A stretch of 64,000 bases of DNA. Source: CAWICD01 sp052267165. GTDB lineage: Bacteria > Vulcanimicrobiota > Vulcanimicrobiia > Vulcanimicrobiales > Vulcanimicrobiaceae. Numbering within the stretch: position 1 is the stretch's first letter; each line of letters opens with the position of its first letter. The notes below the pieces were generated by a model. It ran no database searches and was not told where the DNA came from. It saw only the letters and a list, made by a program, of their open reading frames with translations. This document shows, one piece after another, positions 38,635-47,047 of the stretch. A program made the position numbers and the translations under genes. Location of the stretch: positions 1 to 64,000 of the forward strand of contig JBKQHO010000051.1 in the NCBI GenBank assembly GCA_052267165.1, written 5' to 3'.

Positions 38635-39597
38635 CTAGCGACGAGAGCTGCCGCCCCCCGACGAACCTCTCGAGGCCGAGCCGCCCCCGCCTCGGGATCC
38701 GCTCGCCTGACCGCCATGGTACGAGCCGGCCGACACTCCGTGGTATGAGCCGCCCTGGTAGCCGGCCGGGGCGCGGTAACTCGAACCGCCCGTGTAGGCG
38801 CTGCGTCCGGTGTAGGCGCTGGAGCCGCCAGCGTAGGTGCTCCGGCCGCCGGTGTACGCGCGCGTGCCGCCGCTGAAGGTGCTCGAGCCGCGCCCGTAGG
38901 TGGTCGCTCCGGGCGACCCGGCGTGGGACGAAGGCGCGAAGCTACGCGGCCCGGTGGGCTGGGCCGCGCGATCCCCCTCGGCCGGCGATGCGAGCGTTGC
39001 ACTTCCGATCCCACCGCGTCTCGGTTCGGTCCCGTAGGATCGGGCCGCATTCAGGCTGGAGCCGCCGAACCCGACCGTACTTCCGGACCAGGGACGGTTG
39101 TCGTACCAGTGCCCGCTCCAGGGCGCATGCGCATAGGACCAGCCGCCGCCGCCGAACACGAGCGTCAGGCTGAACGAAGGCCCGTACCCGTAAGCGTAGC
39201 CCGGGTACCACCAGCCTGCGCCATAGTAGACCGGCACCGGCGCGGGTCCGTCATAGTTGTAAGGCGTGTCGATCTCGTTAGCTTCGAGCACCGAGCCAGC
39301 GTTGTAGCCCAGGATGGTGACTTCCATGCCGGGCGCCAGGGTCAGACCGGTCGGGTTGATGATCGTGCCCTGGTGGAGCTGGACGTGATCGGTGAAGCCC
39401 CGGTCGTCGCTGACGCGGATGTCGAACGTGTCGTCGATGGAGGAGACGCGTCCGTGAATCGTCTCGTCGGTGTTGGCGTAGCCCTGGTCCGCATAGGACG
39501 GGGCGCTTTGGGCCGAGGCGACCGCCGGAATCGTTATGCCGGCAACGCCGAGCAGCGCAGCGAAAATACCTGGCGTGACCTTGATGAACCTGAACAT
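38635..39597 (-). CDS. Secreted Ser/Gly/Tyr-rich repeat protein
   Basis: A 320-residue exported protein. Signal peptide MFRFIKVTPGIFAALLGVAG then ITIPAVASAQS. Residues ~38-115 form a beta-barrel-like domain (TIHGRVSSIDDTFDIRVSDD, VQLHQGTIINPTGLTLAPGM), of the kind seen in small OB-like exported proteins. Residues ~130-180 are Tyr/Trp/Gly-rich, and the last 120 residues are imperfect repeats of TYAGGSSAYTGRSAYTGG type ending in a Ser/Arg/Gly tail. Probably a cell-surface or matrix protein. Followed by a strong terminator; divergent from another Tyr-rich exported protein. Confidence 0.7.
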   Translation of the reverse strand: MFRFIKVTPGIFAALLGVAGITIPAVASAQSAPSYADQGYANTDETIHGRVSSIDDTFDIRVSDDRGFTDHVQLHQGTIINPTGLTLAPGMEVTILGYNAGSVLEANEIDTPYNYDGPAPVPVYYGAGWWYPGYAYGYGPSFSLTLVFGGGGWSYAHAPWSGHWYDNRPWSGSTVGFGGSSLNAARSYGTEPRRGGIGSATLASPAEGDRAAQPTGPRSFAPSSHAGSPGATTYGRGSSTFSGGTRAYTGGRSTYAGGSSAYTGRSAYTGGSSYRAPAGYQGGSYHGVSAGSYHGGQASGSRGGGGSASRGSSGGGSSRR

Positions 39598-39781
39598 TTT
39601 TCTTCCTGCCGTGCCCTGTGTCTCTTGCGGAGCACGCTTCTATCGTACCACCGCTGGGCCGCCCCGCCTTGGGAGAAGTCTGTGATTTATGAGAATCTGG
39701 TAAGATTCCCGGCACTTCTGACCGCCCGGGCGCGTTTACACCAATCAAGTCAGGTCGTGTCGTCGAACCGGAGGGGGACCG

Positions 39782-40183
39782 ATGTTCCGAAGCTTGTCAC
39801 CGCGCCTTGCGCTCGCCGCGCTGCTCGTCACGGGAACCACCGCCGCGCTCGTCGCGAGCACCGCGCCGCAGCCCGCGGCCGCTCAGGGACACCGCTACTA
39901 CCGTTGGCACCACGCCGCATACGGCGGGCCGTGGATTCGCGCAGGCTTCTACTACGCTTCGGCCCCCGGCTTCTATCCGGGCGTCGGCTGGGTCGGGTAC
40001 GCGCCGCCGGCCTACGGGGTGCCGAGCTACGCCGTTCCCGCCTACTACGGGCCCGCTCCCGGCTACTACGCGCCGGCTCCCGTCTACTACGGCCCCCCGC
40101 CGGCTTACTACGGCCCGGGTTACGGCGGCCCCAACATCTCGATCGGGCTCTTCTTCGGCGGGGGACGCGGCTGGCATCGCTGA
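39782..40183 (+). CDS. Secreted Tyr/Pro/Gly-rich protein
   Basis: A 133-residue protein from ATG 39782 (GGAGGGGGACCG upstream). Signal peptide ALAALLVTGTTAALVASTA with cleavage near PAAAQG, then HRYYRWHHAAYGG and repeats of YYGPAPGYYAPAPVYYGP type, ending ISIGLFFGGGRGWHR. Similar short proteins are common in environmental bacteria next to envelope genes; function unknown. It lies 13 bases before a LamG gene and is likely co-transcribed with it. Confidence 0.75.
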   Translation: MFRSLSPRLALAALLVTGTTAALVASTAPQPAAAQGHRYYRWHHAAYGGPWIRAGFYYASAPGFYPGVGWVGYAPPAYGVPSYAVPAYYGPAPGYYAPAPVYYGPPPAYYGPGYGGPNISIGLFFGGGRGWHR

Positions 40184-40196
40184 GGCGGCCTGAGCC

Positions 40197-40868
40197 GTGG
40201 CCTCGCTGCTCTTCGATGGCGCGACGACGTACATCGAGGTTCCGAACAGCACCGACTTCAGCGTCTCGACGACCGGAGGTCTGACCGTCGCCGCTTCGCT
40301 GCGGCCGGACGTTCTCGATTTCCCCAACACCGAGGGCAGCGGCTACGTGCACTGGCTTGGCGTCGGGGAGCCGCAGCAACAGGAGTGGACCTTTCGGATC
40401 TACGACCTGCATGACACGACCGTGCCGCCGCGGCCCAATCGCATCAGTTTCTACGTGTTCAACCTCGCCGGCGGGCTCGGCGTCGGCAGCTATTTCCAGG
40501 ACCGGCTGACCGCCGGTGCGTGGATCAACGTCGTCGGCACGGCGGACGGGCAGCAGACGTGCATCTATCGCGACGGCGTTCTGCGCAAGAGCGACGTCTA
40601 TGCGGGCCAGATCACTCCGGCGCACGGCACTGCACCGCTGCGAATCGGCACGCGAGACTTCAGCAGCTTCTTCCTCGGCAGCATCCGCCAGGTGCGGCTC
40701 TGGAACCGCGCGCTTTCGGCCGACGAGGTTACGGCGCTCGCGGGCGGCAGCGTTCCGGCGGATGGTTTAGTGGCGGAGTATCTGCTCGGGAGCGACGTGG
40801 CCTACGACTCGTCGCCCACGCTCGCCCACAACGGCACGATTGTCGACGGCACCTGGAGCGCGAGCTAG
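40197..40868 (+). CDS. LamG/concanavalin-like domain protein
   Basis: GTG start at 40197, 13 bases after the previous stop. The whole 223-residue protein is one LamG-like beta-sandwich: SLLFDGATTYIEVPNSTDFS, WTFRIYDLHD, GAWINVVGTADGQQTCIYRD, GVLRKSDVYAG, and the family ending FLGSIRQVRLWNRALSADEV. Such domains bind carbohydrates or proteins. No signal peptide of its own, which is odd given the exported neighbour. Confidence 0.88.
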   Translation: MASLLFDGATTYIEVPNSTDFSVSTTGGLTVAASLRPDVLDFPNTEGSGYVHWLGVGEPQQQEWTFRIYDLHDTTVPPRPNRISFYVFNLAGGLGVGSYFQDRLTAGAWINVVGTADGQQTCIYRDGVLRKSDVYAGQITPAHGTAPLRIGTRDFSSFFLGSIRQVRLWNRALSADEVTALAGGSVPADGLVAEYLLGSDVAYDSSPTLAHNGTIVDGTWSAS

Positions 40869-40935
40869 CAGAGCGATTGAAGACGCCCGTGCCGTTTCCT
40901 TGCGCGACGCACCCGATCCCGGGCGCAAGGAGATG

Positions 40936-41268
40936 CTACGCGCACTTTAATGTGAGTCGCTCGTCCGTCCATTCAACGAAACCATCTCGTCGCGCGCCAT
41001 CGACGTCCAGACACATCGCGATCACCCTTCCGTCCGCGTAATCCATCTCAAAGGCGCCATGATCGTCATACGTGATTGTCCCTAAAAACTTGGCATCGTT
41101 GGCACTCGGGATGTATTGATAGACGACTGCATTGTTGGGCTGCCCATTCGCATTAACCGTACTGATAAATAGGAGCCGCGCATCGCCACGTTGGACGGCG
41201 TGGGCGCCAACACTGTAATAGCGGAGGTGCTTACAACGGCGTTTTGTAAATCGCTTCGCGCGCCTCCC
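40936..41268 (-). pseudogene. Orphan open frame without start
   Basis: The minus strand from 41268 to the TAG at 40936-40938 is open for 110 codons and reads like a folded protein (RLLFISTVNANGQPNNAVVY, FLGTITYDDHGAFEMDYADG, GFVEWTDERLTLKCA). No ATG, GTG or TTG occurs before the middle. The overlapping frame from ATG 41402 (MPEIIPLVTALVTLFTSLV) looks like a signal or anchor segment, so this may be one exported protein broken by a frameshift near 41260. No family recognised. Confidence 0.4.
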
Positions 41269-41402
41269 TCAGCTCGTTTTGAGGTGAGCGCGACCGGGAA
41301 ATGACTCCAACTTACCAAAGCCCCTGGCTGGAGCACATGGTTATCCACTAATGATGTGAAAAGCGTGACAAGGGCCGTGACCAACGGTATTATTTCCGGC
41401 AT

Positions 41403-41750
41403 GCGGCACCGACCTCAATCAGCGGAAAGCGGCCTATCCGCTAATCCACCTTTACGGATATTTGCACATAACGGAACTGCAACCATCAATTGTCTTGTCG
41501 TCGGACGGCTGGTGGATCAAGACGCCGTAAAGCGATTTACCACTAGGCCCAAGCTGCCTGGAACCAGGGCAGAGCTACCGCGGGCCGAGGATCGACGCGA
41601 TTAAGCAGGCCACTGAAAATGAGGCGTCGTCGCCTCGCTTCCCCACCGGAAAGCTTCAGCCCAGCTCAAGAGCGCTATGAGAAGACTTAGCAAGATCCTC
41701 GGTCGCGCTAAGTGTGACGACTTCGACCCCTGGCAGGGTGCTTGGGCAAA
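41403..41750. other. AT-richer intergenic stretch
   Basis: No gene supported. The base composition is visibly less GC-rich than the surroundings, which together with the orphan frame to its left suggests inserted or decaying DNA. Confidence 0.35.
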
Positions 41751-42314
41751 TTAGGCTCCAAGTACCTCAGCGACGTCGATCCGCACGTCAGGATACTCCG
41801 TCGGTGAGATCGCCTGGCCGGCTCGGGCCGTGCGCCGGTCAACATAGAGCGTCCCTTTAGGATTGGGGCAGATGTGGACGACATCGTACTGGAGGTCCAC
41901 GACCCAGTACTCCGGGATGGCGGCAAGTGCGTACTTCGCGCTCTTATCAGCGAGGTCGAAGACAAGAGAGATATCGGCTACTTCCACGATCAGCGCGATC
42001 TCGTCGGGGCGCGGTCGCTCGCGGGCGTAGCTACGGCTTGCCCGAGCAAGGGCGATATCGGGCTCTGGTTCGTCGCTCGCCCCAAGCCGCAGACTTAGGC
42101 TATCGCAGTTGACCACGTACCGCTTACGACTTTGAATAACGAACTGTTCGTTGAGATTATTAACCGCAAAGTTGTGGCGGTCGCCTTTCGGACTCATCTC
42201 GACGACCAGTCCGTCGAAGAGTTCGACCCCGCGATCGGGCAGCAGGCCGGATGCGGCCATGCGCTCGTAGACGTCGGCAGTGATGCGGTGGAGCCGCTCG
42301 GCGGCAATCGACAT
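41751..42314 (-). CDS. Uma2 family endonuclease-like protein
   Basis: A 187-residue protein of the Uma2 (DUF820) family, a PD-(D/E)XK fold. It begins with ITADVYERMAASGLLPD and VELFDGLVVEMSPKGDRH. The catalytic residues are in SDEPEPDIALARAS, IALIVEVADIS (E) and LADKSAKYALAAIPEYWVVD (K), with a beta-strand ending PNPKGTLYVDRR. Family members occur in many copies in cyanobacteria and environmental phyla; biological role unclear. Not obviously linked to a neighbour. Confidence 0.88.
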   Translation of the reverse strand: MSIAAERLHRITADVYERMAASGLLPDRGVELFDGLVVEMSPKGDRHNFAVNNLNEQFVIQSRKRYVVNCDSLSLRLGASDEPEPDIALARASRSYARERPRPDEIALIVEVADISLVFDLADKSAKYALAAIPEYWVVDLQYDVVHICPNPKGTLYVDRRTARAGQAISPTEYPDVRIDVAEVLGA

Positions 42315-42463
42315 GACCGGATCATACCTCTTCTGACTCGGAAGCGCGAGCGGCCAACGACCTTGTCCTGGGTTGGTGAGTTCGCCTTGGTTTCAGGGAG
42401 ACGCCTGGCCCACCCTGGCCCGGACTGCGAGTTGGCCTTGGTCTCGGGGAAGGCGGCAGCCGC

Positions 42464-43213
42464 TTACGTGCCGCGAGCGGCCAGTAATTGGGGGATCGTG
42501 ACGAAACGGTAGCCGCGGGCGCGCAGCGCTTCGACGATCAGCTTGGTCGCGGCGACGTCTTGGGTGCGGTCGCAGGTCGAGGCGGGAATGCCGCGCCCGC
42601 AGACGATGCCGCGGTTGCCGTCGTGGAGGACGATGATGCTGCCGTCGGCGACGTGCTCGAGGACGCGGTGCGCGATCGTGCTGACGCCGGGCTGCTCCCA
42701 ATCCTCCGGGAGCGGGACCGACCACATCACGACCGTGTACCCGAGTTTCTTGGCCTCGTCAATCACGGCGAAATCGCGTGCGCCGAAGGGCGGGCGCATC
42801 AGGGTCGTGTGCCGGCCGATCAGGCGAAAGACTTGCGCGTCGGTGCGCTGCAGTTCGTCGCGGATCGCGGCACGAGACTGTACCACCAGATGCGCGTGGT
42901 CCCAGGTGTGGTTGCCGACCGCATCGCCGTCGCCCGCCATGCGGCGCAGCGTATTGGGATAGGCCACCACGGCGCGGCCAACCACGAAGAACGTCGCATG
43001 GACGTGCTCGCGCTCGAGCACGGCGAGGATCCGGTCGGTGTACGGAGCGTTGGGTCCGTCGTCGAAGGTCAGCGCGACTTCGGGTAGCGTAGGCGGCCCG
43101 CTGACTAGCGTGCGCCCGAAGATTTGATTCCCCGGCGCTTCGAGAAACTCGTATCCGGCGTAGGCGCCCAGCGCCAAGATCAGCGCCAGTACCAGAAAGC
43201 GCAATGCTTTCAC
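42464..43213 (-). CDS. Polysaccharide deacetylase (NodB-like)
   Basis: GTG start at 43213 overlaps the preceding stop by four bases. 249 residues: an N-terminal anchor helix (FLVLALILALGAYAGY), then a carbohydrate-esterase-4 domain with VALTFDDGPN (catalytic Asp and metal-binding Asp), NHTWDHAH (metal His pair), MRPPFGARD and IIVLHDGN (catalytic His). It removes N- or O-acetyl groups from peptidoglycan or an exopolysaccharide outside the membrane. Last gene of a four-gene run with MaoC, RNase H and a membrane-anchored protein. Confidence 0.92.
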   Translation of the reverse strand: MKALRFLVLALILALGAYAGYEFLEAPGNQIFGRTLVSGPPTLPEVALTFDDGPNAPYTDRILAVLEREHVHATFFVVGRAVVAYPNTLRRMAGDGDAVGNHTWDHAHLVVQSRAAIRDELQRTDAQVFRLIGRHTTLMRPPFGARDFAVIDEAKKLGYTVVMWSVPLPEDWEQPGVSTIAHRVLEHVADGSIIVLHDGNRGIVCGRGIPASTCDRTQDVAATKLIVEALRARGYRFVTIPQLLAARGT

Positions 43214-43860
43214 GAGCGGCCACCGAGCCGGGCGACGATCGCGGCGACCTTCGAGCGAAACTCGTCGCTGCCGAAGCTGCGGAAATCGTCGACTAACTTC
43301 TGGTAGCGCGGCTCGACGGGCACCGTGCTCGAGAGCTGCAAAAGGTTGGGCACCGGCTTGTTCTTGTCGAGCACGATGTGGAATTGATGGCCGCCGGTCG
43401 TGGCCCAGTAGTGCGGATCGGTAAAGGTGATGCTGCGCGAGCCGTGCTGGCCGCCGGTGAGCTGATAGACGTCGATCGCATAGCTGGTCGACGTGTCGCC
43501 GCGCGGCGGCCGCGAGCTCAGCTGCCAAATGCCGTCGCTGACGGTCTTCTCGAAGAAGAACGAAACGTCGTAGGTCTCGCGCGGAAGCGAGTCGACCTTG
43601 ATGGCTTCGCCATTGCGGCCGACGGCGCGATATTGGCTCGACGAGACGCCGTTAATGTCGGCCATGCGGTATTCTTCTTCCGCGATCGCGCCGCTCTTGT
43701 GCCGGACGACGAGCGACAAGCGGATCGCGGAGGGCAACTCGGCGACGTGCCGGGCGGCGGCGTAGCGGCCCGACTCGTTGGCCCGAAACAACCACCACAT
43801 TCCGCCGAGCCCGGCGAACAGCGCGAGCATAACGAATAGGGCGATGGGGTTGCGCAACAC
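43210..43860 (-). CDS. Membrane-anchored exported protein
   Basis: A 216-residue protein with one N-terminal helix (PIALFVMLALFAGLGGMWWL) and a beta-rich outside part (IRLSLVVRHKSGAIAEEEYR, DVSFFFEKTVSDGIWQL, SRSITFTDPHYWATTGGHQF). No domain recognised. Coupling to the downstream deacetylase by a GTGA overlap suggests an envelope role. Confidence 0.7.
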   Translation of the reverse strand: MLRNPIALFVMLALFAGLGGMWWLFRANESGRYAAARHVAELPSAIRLSLVVRHKSGAIAEEEYRMADINGVSSSQYRAVGRNGEAIKVDSLPRETYDVSFFFEKTVSDGIWQLSSRPPRGDTSTSYAIDVYQLTGGQHGSRSITFTDPHYWATTGGHQFHIVLDKNKPVPNLLQLSSTVPVEPRYQKLVDDFRSFGSDEFRSKVAAIVARLGGRS

Positions 43861-43880
43861 GGCAGAAAGCGCTTCCCGCT

Positions 43881-44288
43881 TCAGACCCGCAGCGCCTCGT
43901 CAAGCGTTCGGTTCACGAGGGCGTCGGCAGCGGCGTTGTGCTTGCGGCGGATGTGGCCGACGTCGACGGCCTTGAACTTGGCGAGCAGTCGCTTGGCTTG
44001 GGCGTGCAGCGGAATCAGGTCGGCGTGTTTCACGCGATAGACGCCGGTGAGCTGACGAACGACCAGCTCGCTGTCGAGCCGAACCGTCAAATATTCGACG
44101 CCGAGCTCGACGGCGGCGGCCAAGCCGCTGAGCAGCCCGCGCCATTCGGCCACGTTGTTGGTCGCGATTCCCAGGAACTCGCCGATCTCGACCAGCGTCG
44201 TGCCGTCCTCGGCGACCAGCACGGCTCCGCTGGCCGCGGGACCGGGGTTGCCGCGCGACCCGCCGTCGGCAAACAGCGTTGCCTTCAC
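43881..44288 (-). CDS. RNase H-like ribonuclease
   Basis: GTG start at 44288 overlaps the MaoC stop. 135 residues with an intact DEDD set: FADGGSRGNPGP (D), NNVAEWRGL (E), VRLDSELVVRQL (D) and HNAAADALVN (D). This is a compact, reverse-transcriptase-like RNase HI (RVT_3 type) as in many high-GC bacteria. It degrades RNA in RNA:DNA hybrids. Placement between metabolic and envelope genes is probably not functional. Confidence 0.9.
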   Translation of the reverse strand: MKATLFADGGSRGNPGPAASGAVLVAEDGTTLVEIGEFLGIATNNVAEWRGLLSGLAAAVELGVEYLTVRLDSELVVRQLTGVYRVKHADLIPLHAQAKRLLAKFKAVDVGHIRRKHNAAADALVNRTLDEALRV

Positions 44289-44707
44289 GCCGGATCCTTT
44301 TGGCCGACGGACTCGGCCTCGACGACGGTCTCGCCGCGTTGGTTCACGATCGTACTTTTCCAGCGCAGGCGCCGGCGCTCGGGCACGAGCTCGCAGATCT
44401 CGCTGCGGGCCGTCACCGTGTCGCCCGGGCGGACGGGCAGCTTGAAGCGGACGTTTTGCGAGACCAAGATCGCGCCCGGCGTCGCGAGCATGAGCCCGGC
44501 GGTCGTCGAGAGCAGGCTCGCGGTCAGCATGCCTTGCGCGATCCGGCCGCCGAAGCGGCTCTTCTTCGCATATTCCTCGTCGACGTGAACGGGATGGTGA
44601 TCGCCGCTGACGCCGGCAAACAGTGCGATGTCGGCCTCGGTGATCGTCTTGCTGAACGTGACCGTGTCGCCGACTCTGTACGCCTCGAAGGGCTTGGCTT
44701 GGAACAT
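44285..44707 (-). CDS. MaoC-like enoyl-CoA hydratase
   Basis: A 140-residue hot-dog protein. VGDTVTFSKTITEADIALFA is the start of the fold, and GVSGDHHPVHVDEEYAKKS contains the catalytic Asp/His pair of (R)-specific enoyl-CoA hydratases (PhaJ type). GGRIAQGMLTASLLSTTAG completes the hydratase motif. It hydrates trans-2-enoyl-CoA to (R)-3-hydroxyacyl-CoA, possibly feeding polyester or fatty-acid turnover. First gene of the four-gene run; 127 bases separate it from the next gene upstream. Confidence 0.88.
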   Translation of the reverse strand: MFQAKPFEAYRVGDTVTFSKTITEADIALFAGVSGDHHPVHVDEEYAKKSRFGGRIAQGMLTASLLSTTAGLMLATPGAILVSQNVRFKLPVRPGDTVTARSEICELVPERRRLRWKSTIVNQRGETVVEAESVGQKDPA

Positions 44708-44834
44708 TCGCGCTGGTTTCGCGACCCGTGAGCGCTTGCCTGGGAACCGGCACGCCGTGAGTGGGCGCGAGGGGCCCGGACACGGCGTGTCTGTCGGGAG
44801 ACGATCGAGTGGCGACCTTGCGGAAAGTGCGTAT

Positions 44835-45401
44835 TTAGGTGTCTTTGAGTCTCCAGGCCATTGTCGACCAGGCGCAGCCGGAGAAGATGAAGTTCACGCC
44901 CACGGCGAACCCGATGAACCAGCTCGCGGATATCGGCCACTGGGCCCAAAGCAGGAGACCCAAAAGCAACGTGATCAGCGAGCTAAACGCGACCCATCCG
45001 TAGTGCGGAAACTGCAGCCAGAGCGCCGATACGAAGCGAAACGTACCGCCGAATACGAAGAGCGCCGCAAGTAACAGCGTGACGGCCAGCGCCCCCATCC
45101 CCGGATGCTGAACCAGCATCAAGCCGACGATGGCATCGAGGGCGCCCACCAAGAGCAACAGAATGACGTGCCCGGCACCGCGCGCCATAAAAGCGCTGAT
45201 GATCTGGGCCACGCCGGCGACCATCAACACGGCTCCCAGCACGATGATGGATGCGAGTGTCGCGGCCGTCCCGCTCCAGATCGCGAAAACGCCGACAAGG
45301 ATGAGTGCTATCCCGAGTGCGAGATACCAACCCCACTCCTTGTGAGCCGCTTCGTGAGCCGCTTCGACGGGCCCGGCGATGTTTTCAGCAAATTCTTTCA
45401 T
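44835..45401 (-). CDS. HdeD family membrane protein
   Basis: A 188-residue protein with six hydrophobic helices (LALGIALILVGVFAIWSG, LASIIVLGAVLMVAGVAQI, HVILLLLVGALDAIVGLMLV and so on), matching DUF308/HdeD. HdeD proteins are linked to acid resistance in E. coli, with no known enzymatic role. The family is present twice in this window (see 56734). Start ATG 45401 has AGGAGTAAAG upstream. Confidence 0.88.
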   Translation of the reverse strand: MKEFAENIAGPVEAAHEAAHKEWGWYLALGIALILVGVFAIWSGTAATLASIIVLGAVLMVAGVAQIISAFMARGAGHVILLLLVGALDAIVGLMLVQHPGMGALAVTLLLAALFVFGGTFRFVSALWLQFPHYGWVAFSSLITLLLGLLLWAQWPISASWFIGFAVGVNFIFSGCAWSTMAWRLKDT

Positions 45402-45680
45402 GACTTTACTCCTGTCAGCGGCGCGGCGCCGCTTCGGTCTGGGGGAGCCCCAGGTCGCGCTGCAGACGTCTCGATGATAGTCCTGTCGCCTAAGAATGTC
45501 TACAAAGCTCAGTTAACATGACCTATGGGGAGCGGGAAGCTCGACTGACCGGCGACGAAGGCGGAGTTCTTGCGGCCGTGAGGGATCACTTTAGGACCGT
45601 CCGGAAAATGCTCGCCGCGTGCATCGAAGGAATTGAGACATTTCGCGCGACGGCCGATGCGCGGCCGGCGTAGGCAAGAA

Positions 45681-46031
45681 TCAGCCCTCTTCTTCGCGTT
45701 CCTTCCGCGTCTCCGCCGCTTTGCGCGCCGACTCGCTGCGATCTGCGGCGGTGCGTCCAGTGTGCGGCTGGTTGCCCAATTCGGTCCAGTCGGACTCGGA
45801 CATATCCACCCCGTAATACCGAGCCGCTTTCTGGATGTTCGCGAACGCCAGCTCTCGATCTTCGTCGGAAACATCGGTCGTTTGATCGAAGCGCGCGATC
45901 GCGTTTCTGACGTGATTGGCGTCAGTTAGCGGCTCTTTGCGCTGGTTCGGGAACGCGAAGACGGAATCCGGCAAGTCGCTGCGTTTGGTAAGATCTCCGT
46001 GTTTCTCATAGGGCTCCCAAGTCGTTTTCAT
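45681..46031 (-). CDS. DUF6582-like small protein
   Basis: A 116-residue soluble protein. The core DSVFAFPNQRKEPLTDANHV, RNAIARFDQTTDVSDEDREL and IQKAARYYGVDMSESDWTEL is that of the DUF6582 family, often annotated as phage- or stress-associated. The C-terminal ~25 residues are highly charged (SARKAAETRKEREEEG). AGGTTAAC upstream of ATG 46031 serves as ribosome site. Confidence 0.75.
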   Translation of the reverse strand: MKTTWEPYEKHGDLTKRSDLPDSVFAFPNQRKEPLTDANHVRNAIARFDQTTDVSDEDRELAFANIQKAARYYGVDMSESDWTELGNQPHTGRTAADRSESARKAAETRKEREEEG

Positions 46032-46095
46032 GTGTTAACCTCCGCCAGGCAAAGTTCGCTTTGTCGGCGCGATCACCGACCGTTTGACGATCAGC

Positions 46096-46983
46096 TCATG
46101 CCTTGACCAAAGAGAGCCTTTGTCGCGCGGTTCCTAAGTCCACGAGCTCTTGGAACCTGGAGGCCGTCTTGGGTTCCGCCGGGCTACACAGGAGGATCGT
46201 TCCACCGTGCCGTCTCGGGACGGCCAGTGCGATGCGGTAAATGCGCAGCGTACCGACTCTCCGATGGTTGAGTTCCCAGGGCTCGGCTCGGAAGTACTCG
46301 TCGGGCGAGGGGAGAAGACGCACGTCGTAGGGAGTCCAAACCTTCGTGAAATCAGGAACGTGCTTCAAGGCTTCAAGAAGCGCGTTGCCTTCGGTGGCGT
46401 CAGGCCACTTTGCCAGGCATTGCCGGAACATGCCGGCGAGAATACGGGCCTCGCTTTCCCAGTCGGCCCACAAGCATCGTTGTTCCGGATCGGCAAAAAC
46501 GTGATAGATCCAATTCGATTCGGCGCCTCGGCCCGGTCGCATTCCAAACACCGACGTTGCCAACGGCGTCGCAGCGACGACGTTAAACCACGCGTCGTAC
46601 GTGAACGCACACAGATCTGGCGACGTCTCAAGGAGGTGCGCGAGCGTCGGATGGAGCGTCGAGTCCTCGACGACGACGCTTTCCGGCACCTTGAGATCGG
46701 CTAGGGTGAAGAGATGCGTCCGCTCGGCATTGGAAAGGTGCAGCGTACGAGCAAGGGCGTTGAGCACGTCGAAGGACATGTGCAAGTCACGTCCTTGCTC
46801 CATCCAGGTATAGTACGCAACCGATATCCCGCTGAGCTGTGCCACCTCTTCACGGCGAAGTCCGGGCGTGCGCCGTCGTCCCAGGTGGGGCAAGCCGAAG
46901 TCCGCCGGTGAAAGCCGAGCACGGCGAGTTCTCAGGAATTCTCCAAGACGCATTCTATTCGATGAGCGATCTATCGCATTCAT
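46096..46983 (-). CDS. XRE/MmyB-type transcriptional regulator
   Basis: Start ATG 46983, with GAGGAG upstream, the same leader GCTGAGGAGCTCGCC as its paralogue at 58831. 295 residues: helix-turn-helix (GLRREEVAQLSGISVAYYTW, residues ~46-66, preceded by RMRLGEFLRTRRARLSP), then the MmyB ligand-binding-like domain (WFNVVAATPLA, VFADPEQRCLWADWESEAR, ~105-290). Such proteins usually regulate a neighbouring oxidoreductase. An 18-bp perfect palindrome at 47002-47019 lies just upstream and is a likely binding site. Very similar to the gene at 58831. Confidence 0.92.
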   Translation of the reverse strand: MNAIDRSSNRMRLGEFLRTRRARLSPADFGLPHLGRRRTPGLRREEVAQLSGISVAYYTWMEQGRDLHMSFDVLNALARTLHLSNAERTHLFTLADLKVPESVVVEDSTLHPTLAHLLETSPDLCAFTYDAWFNVVAATPLATSVFGMRPGRGAESNWIYHVFADPEQRCLWADWESEARILAGMFRQCLAKWPDATEGNALLEALKHVPDFTKVWTPYDVRLLPSPDEYFRAEPWELNHRRVGTLRIYRIALAVPRRHGGTILLCSPAEPKTASRFQELVDLGTARQRLSLVKA

Positions 46984-47001
46984 GGCGAGCTCCTCAGCTG
47001 T

Positions 47002-47019
47002 GCTACGCAATTGCGTAGC
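47002..47019. promoter_or_regulatory. 18-bp perfect palindrome upstream of the XRE regulator
   Basis: GCTACGCAATTGCGTAGC, without a loop, sits 19 bases before the XRE start codon and 29 bases past the stop of the hydrolase gene. Loopless symmetry favours a DNA operator over an RNA hairpin. The second XRE copy at 58831 keeps only part of the right half. Confidence 0.7.
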
Positions 47020-47047
47020 GGTTCCTTGGAATGATTTGGCTCGGACC

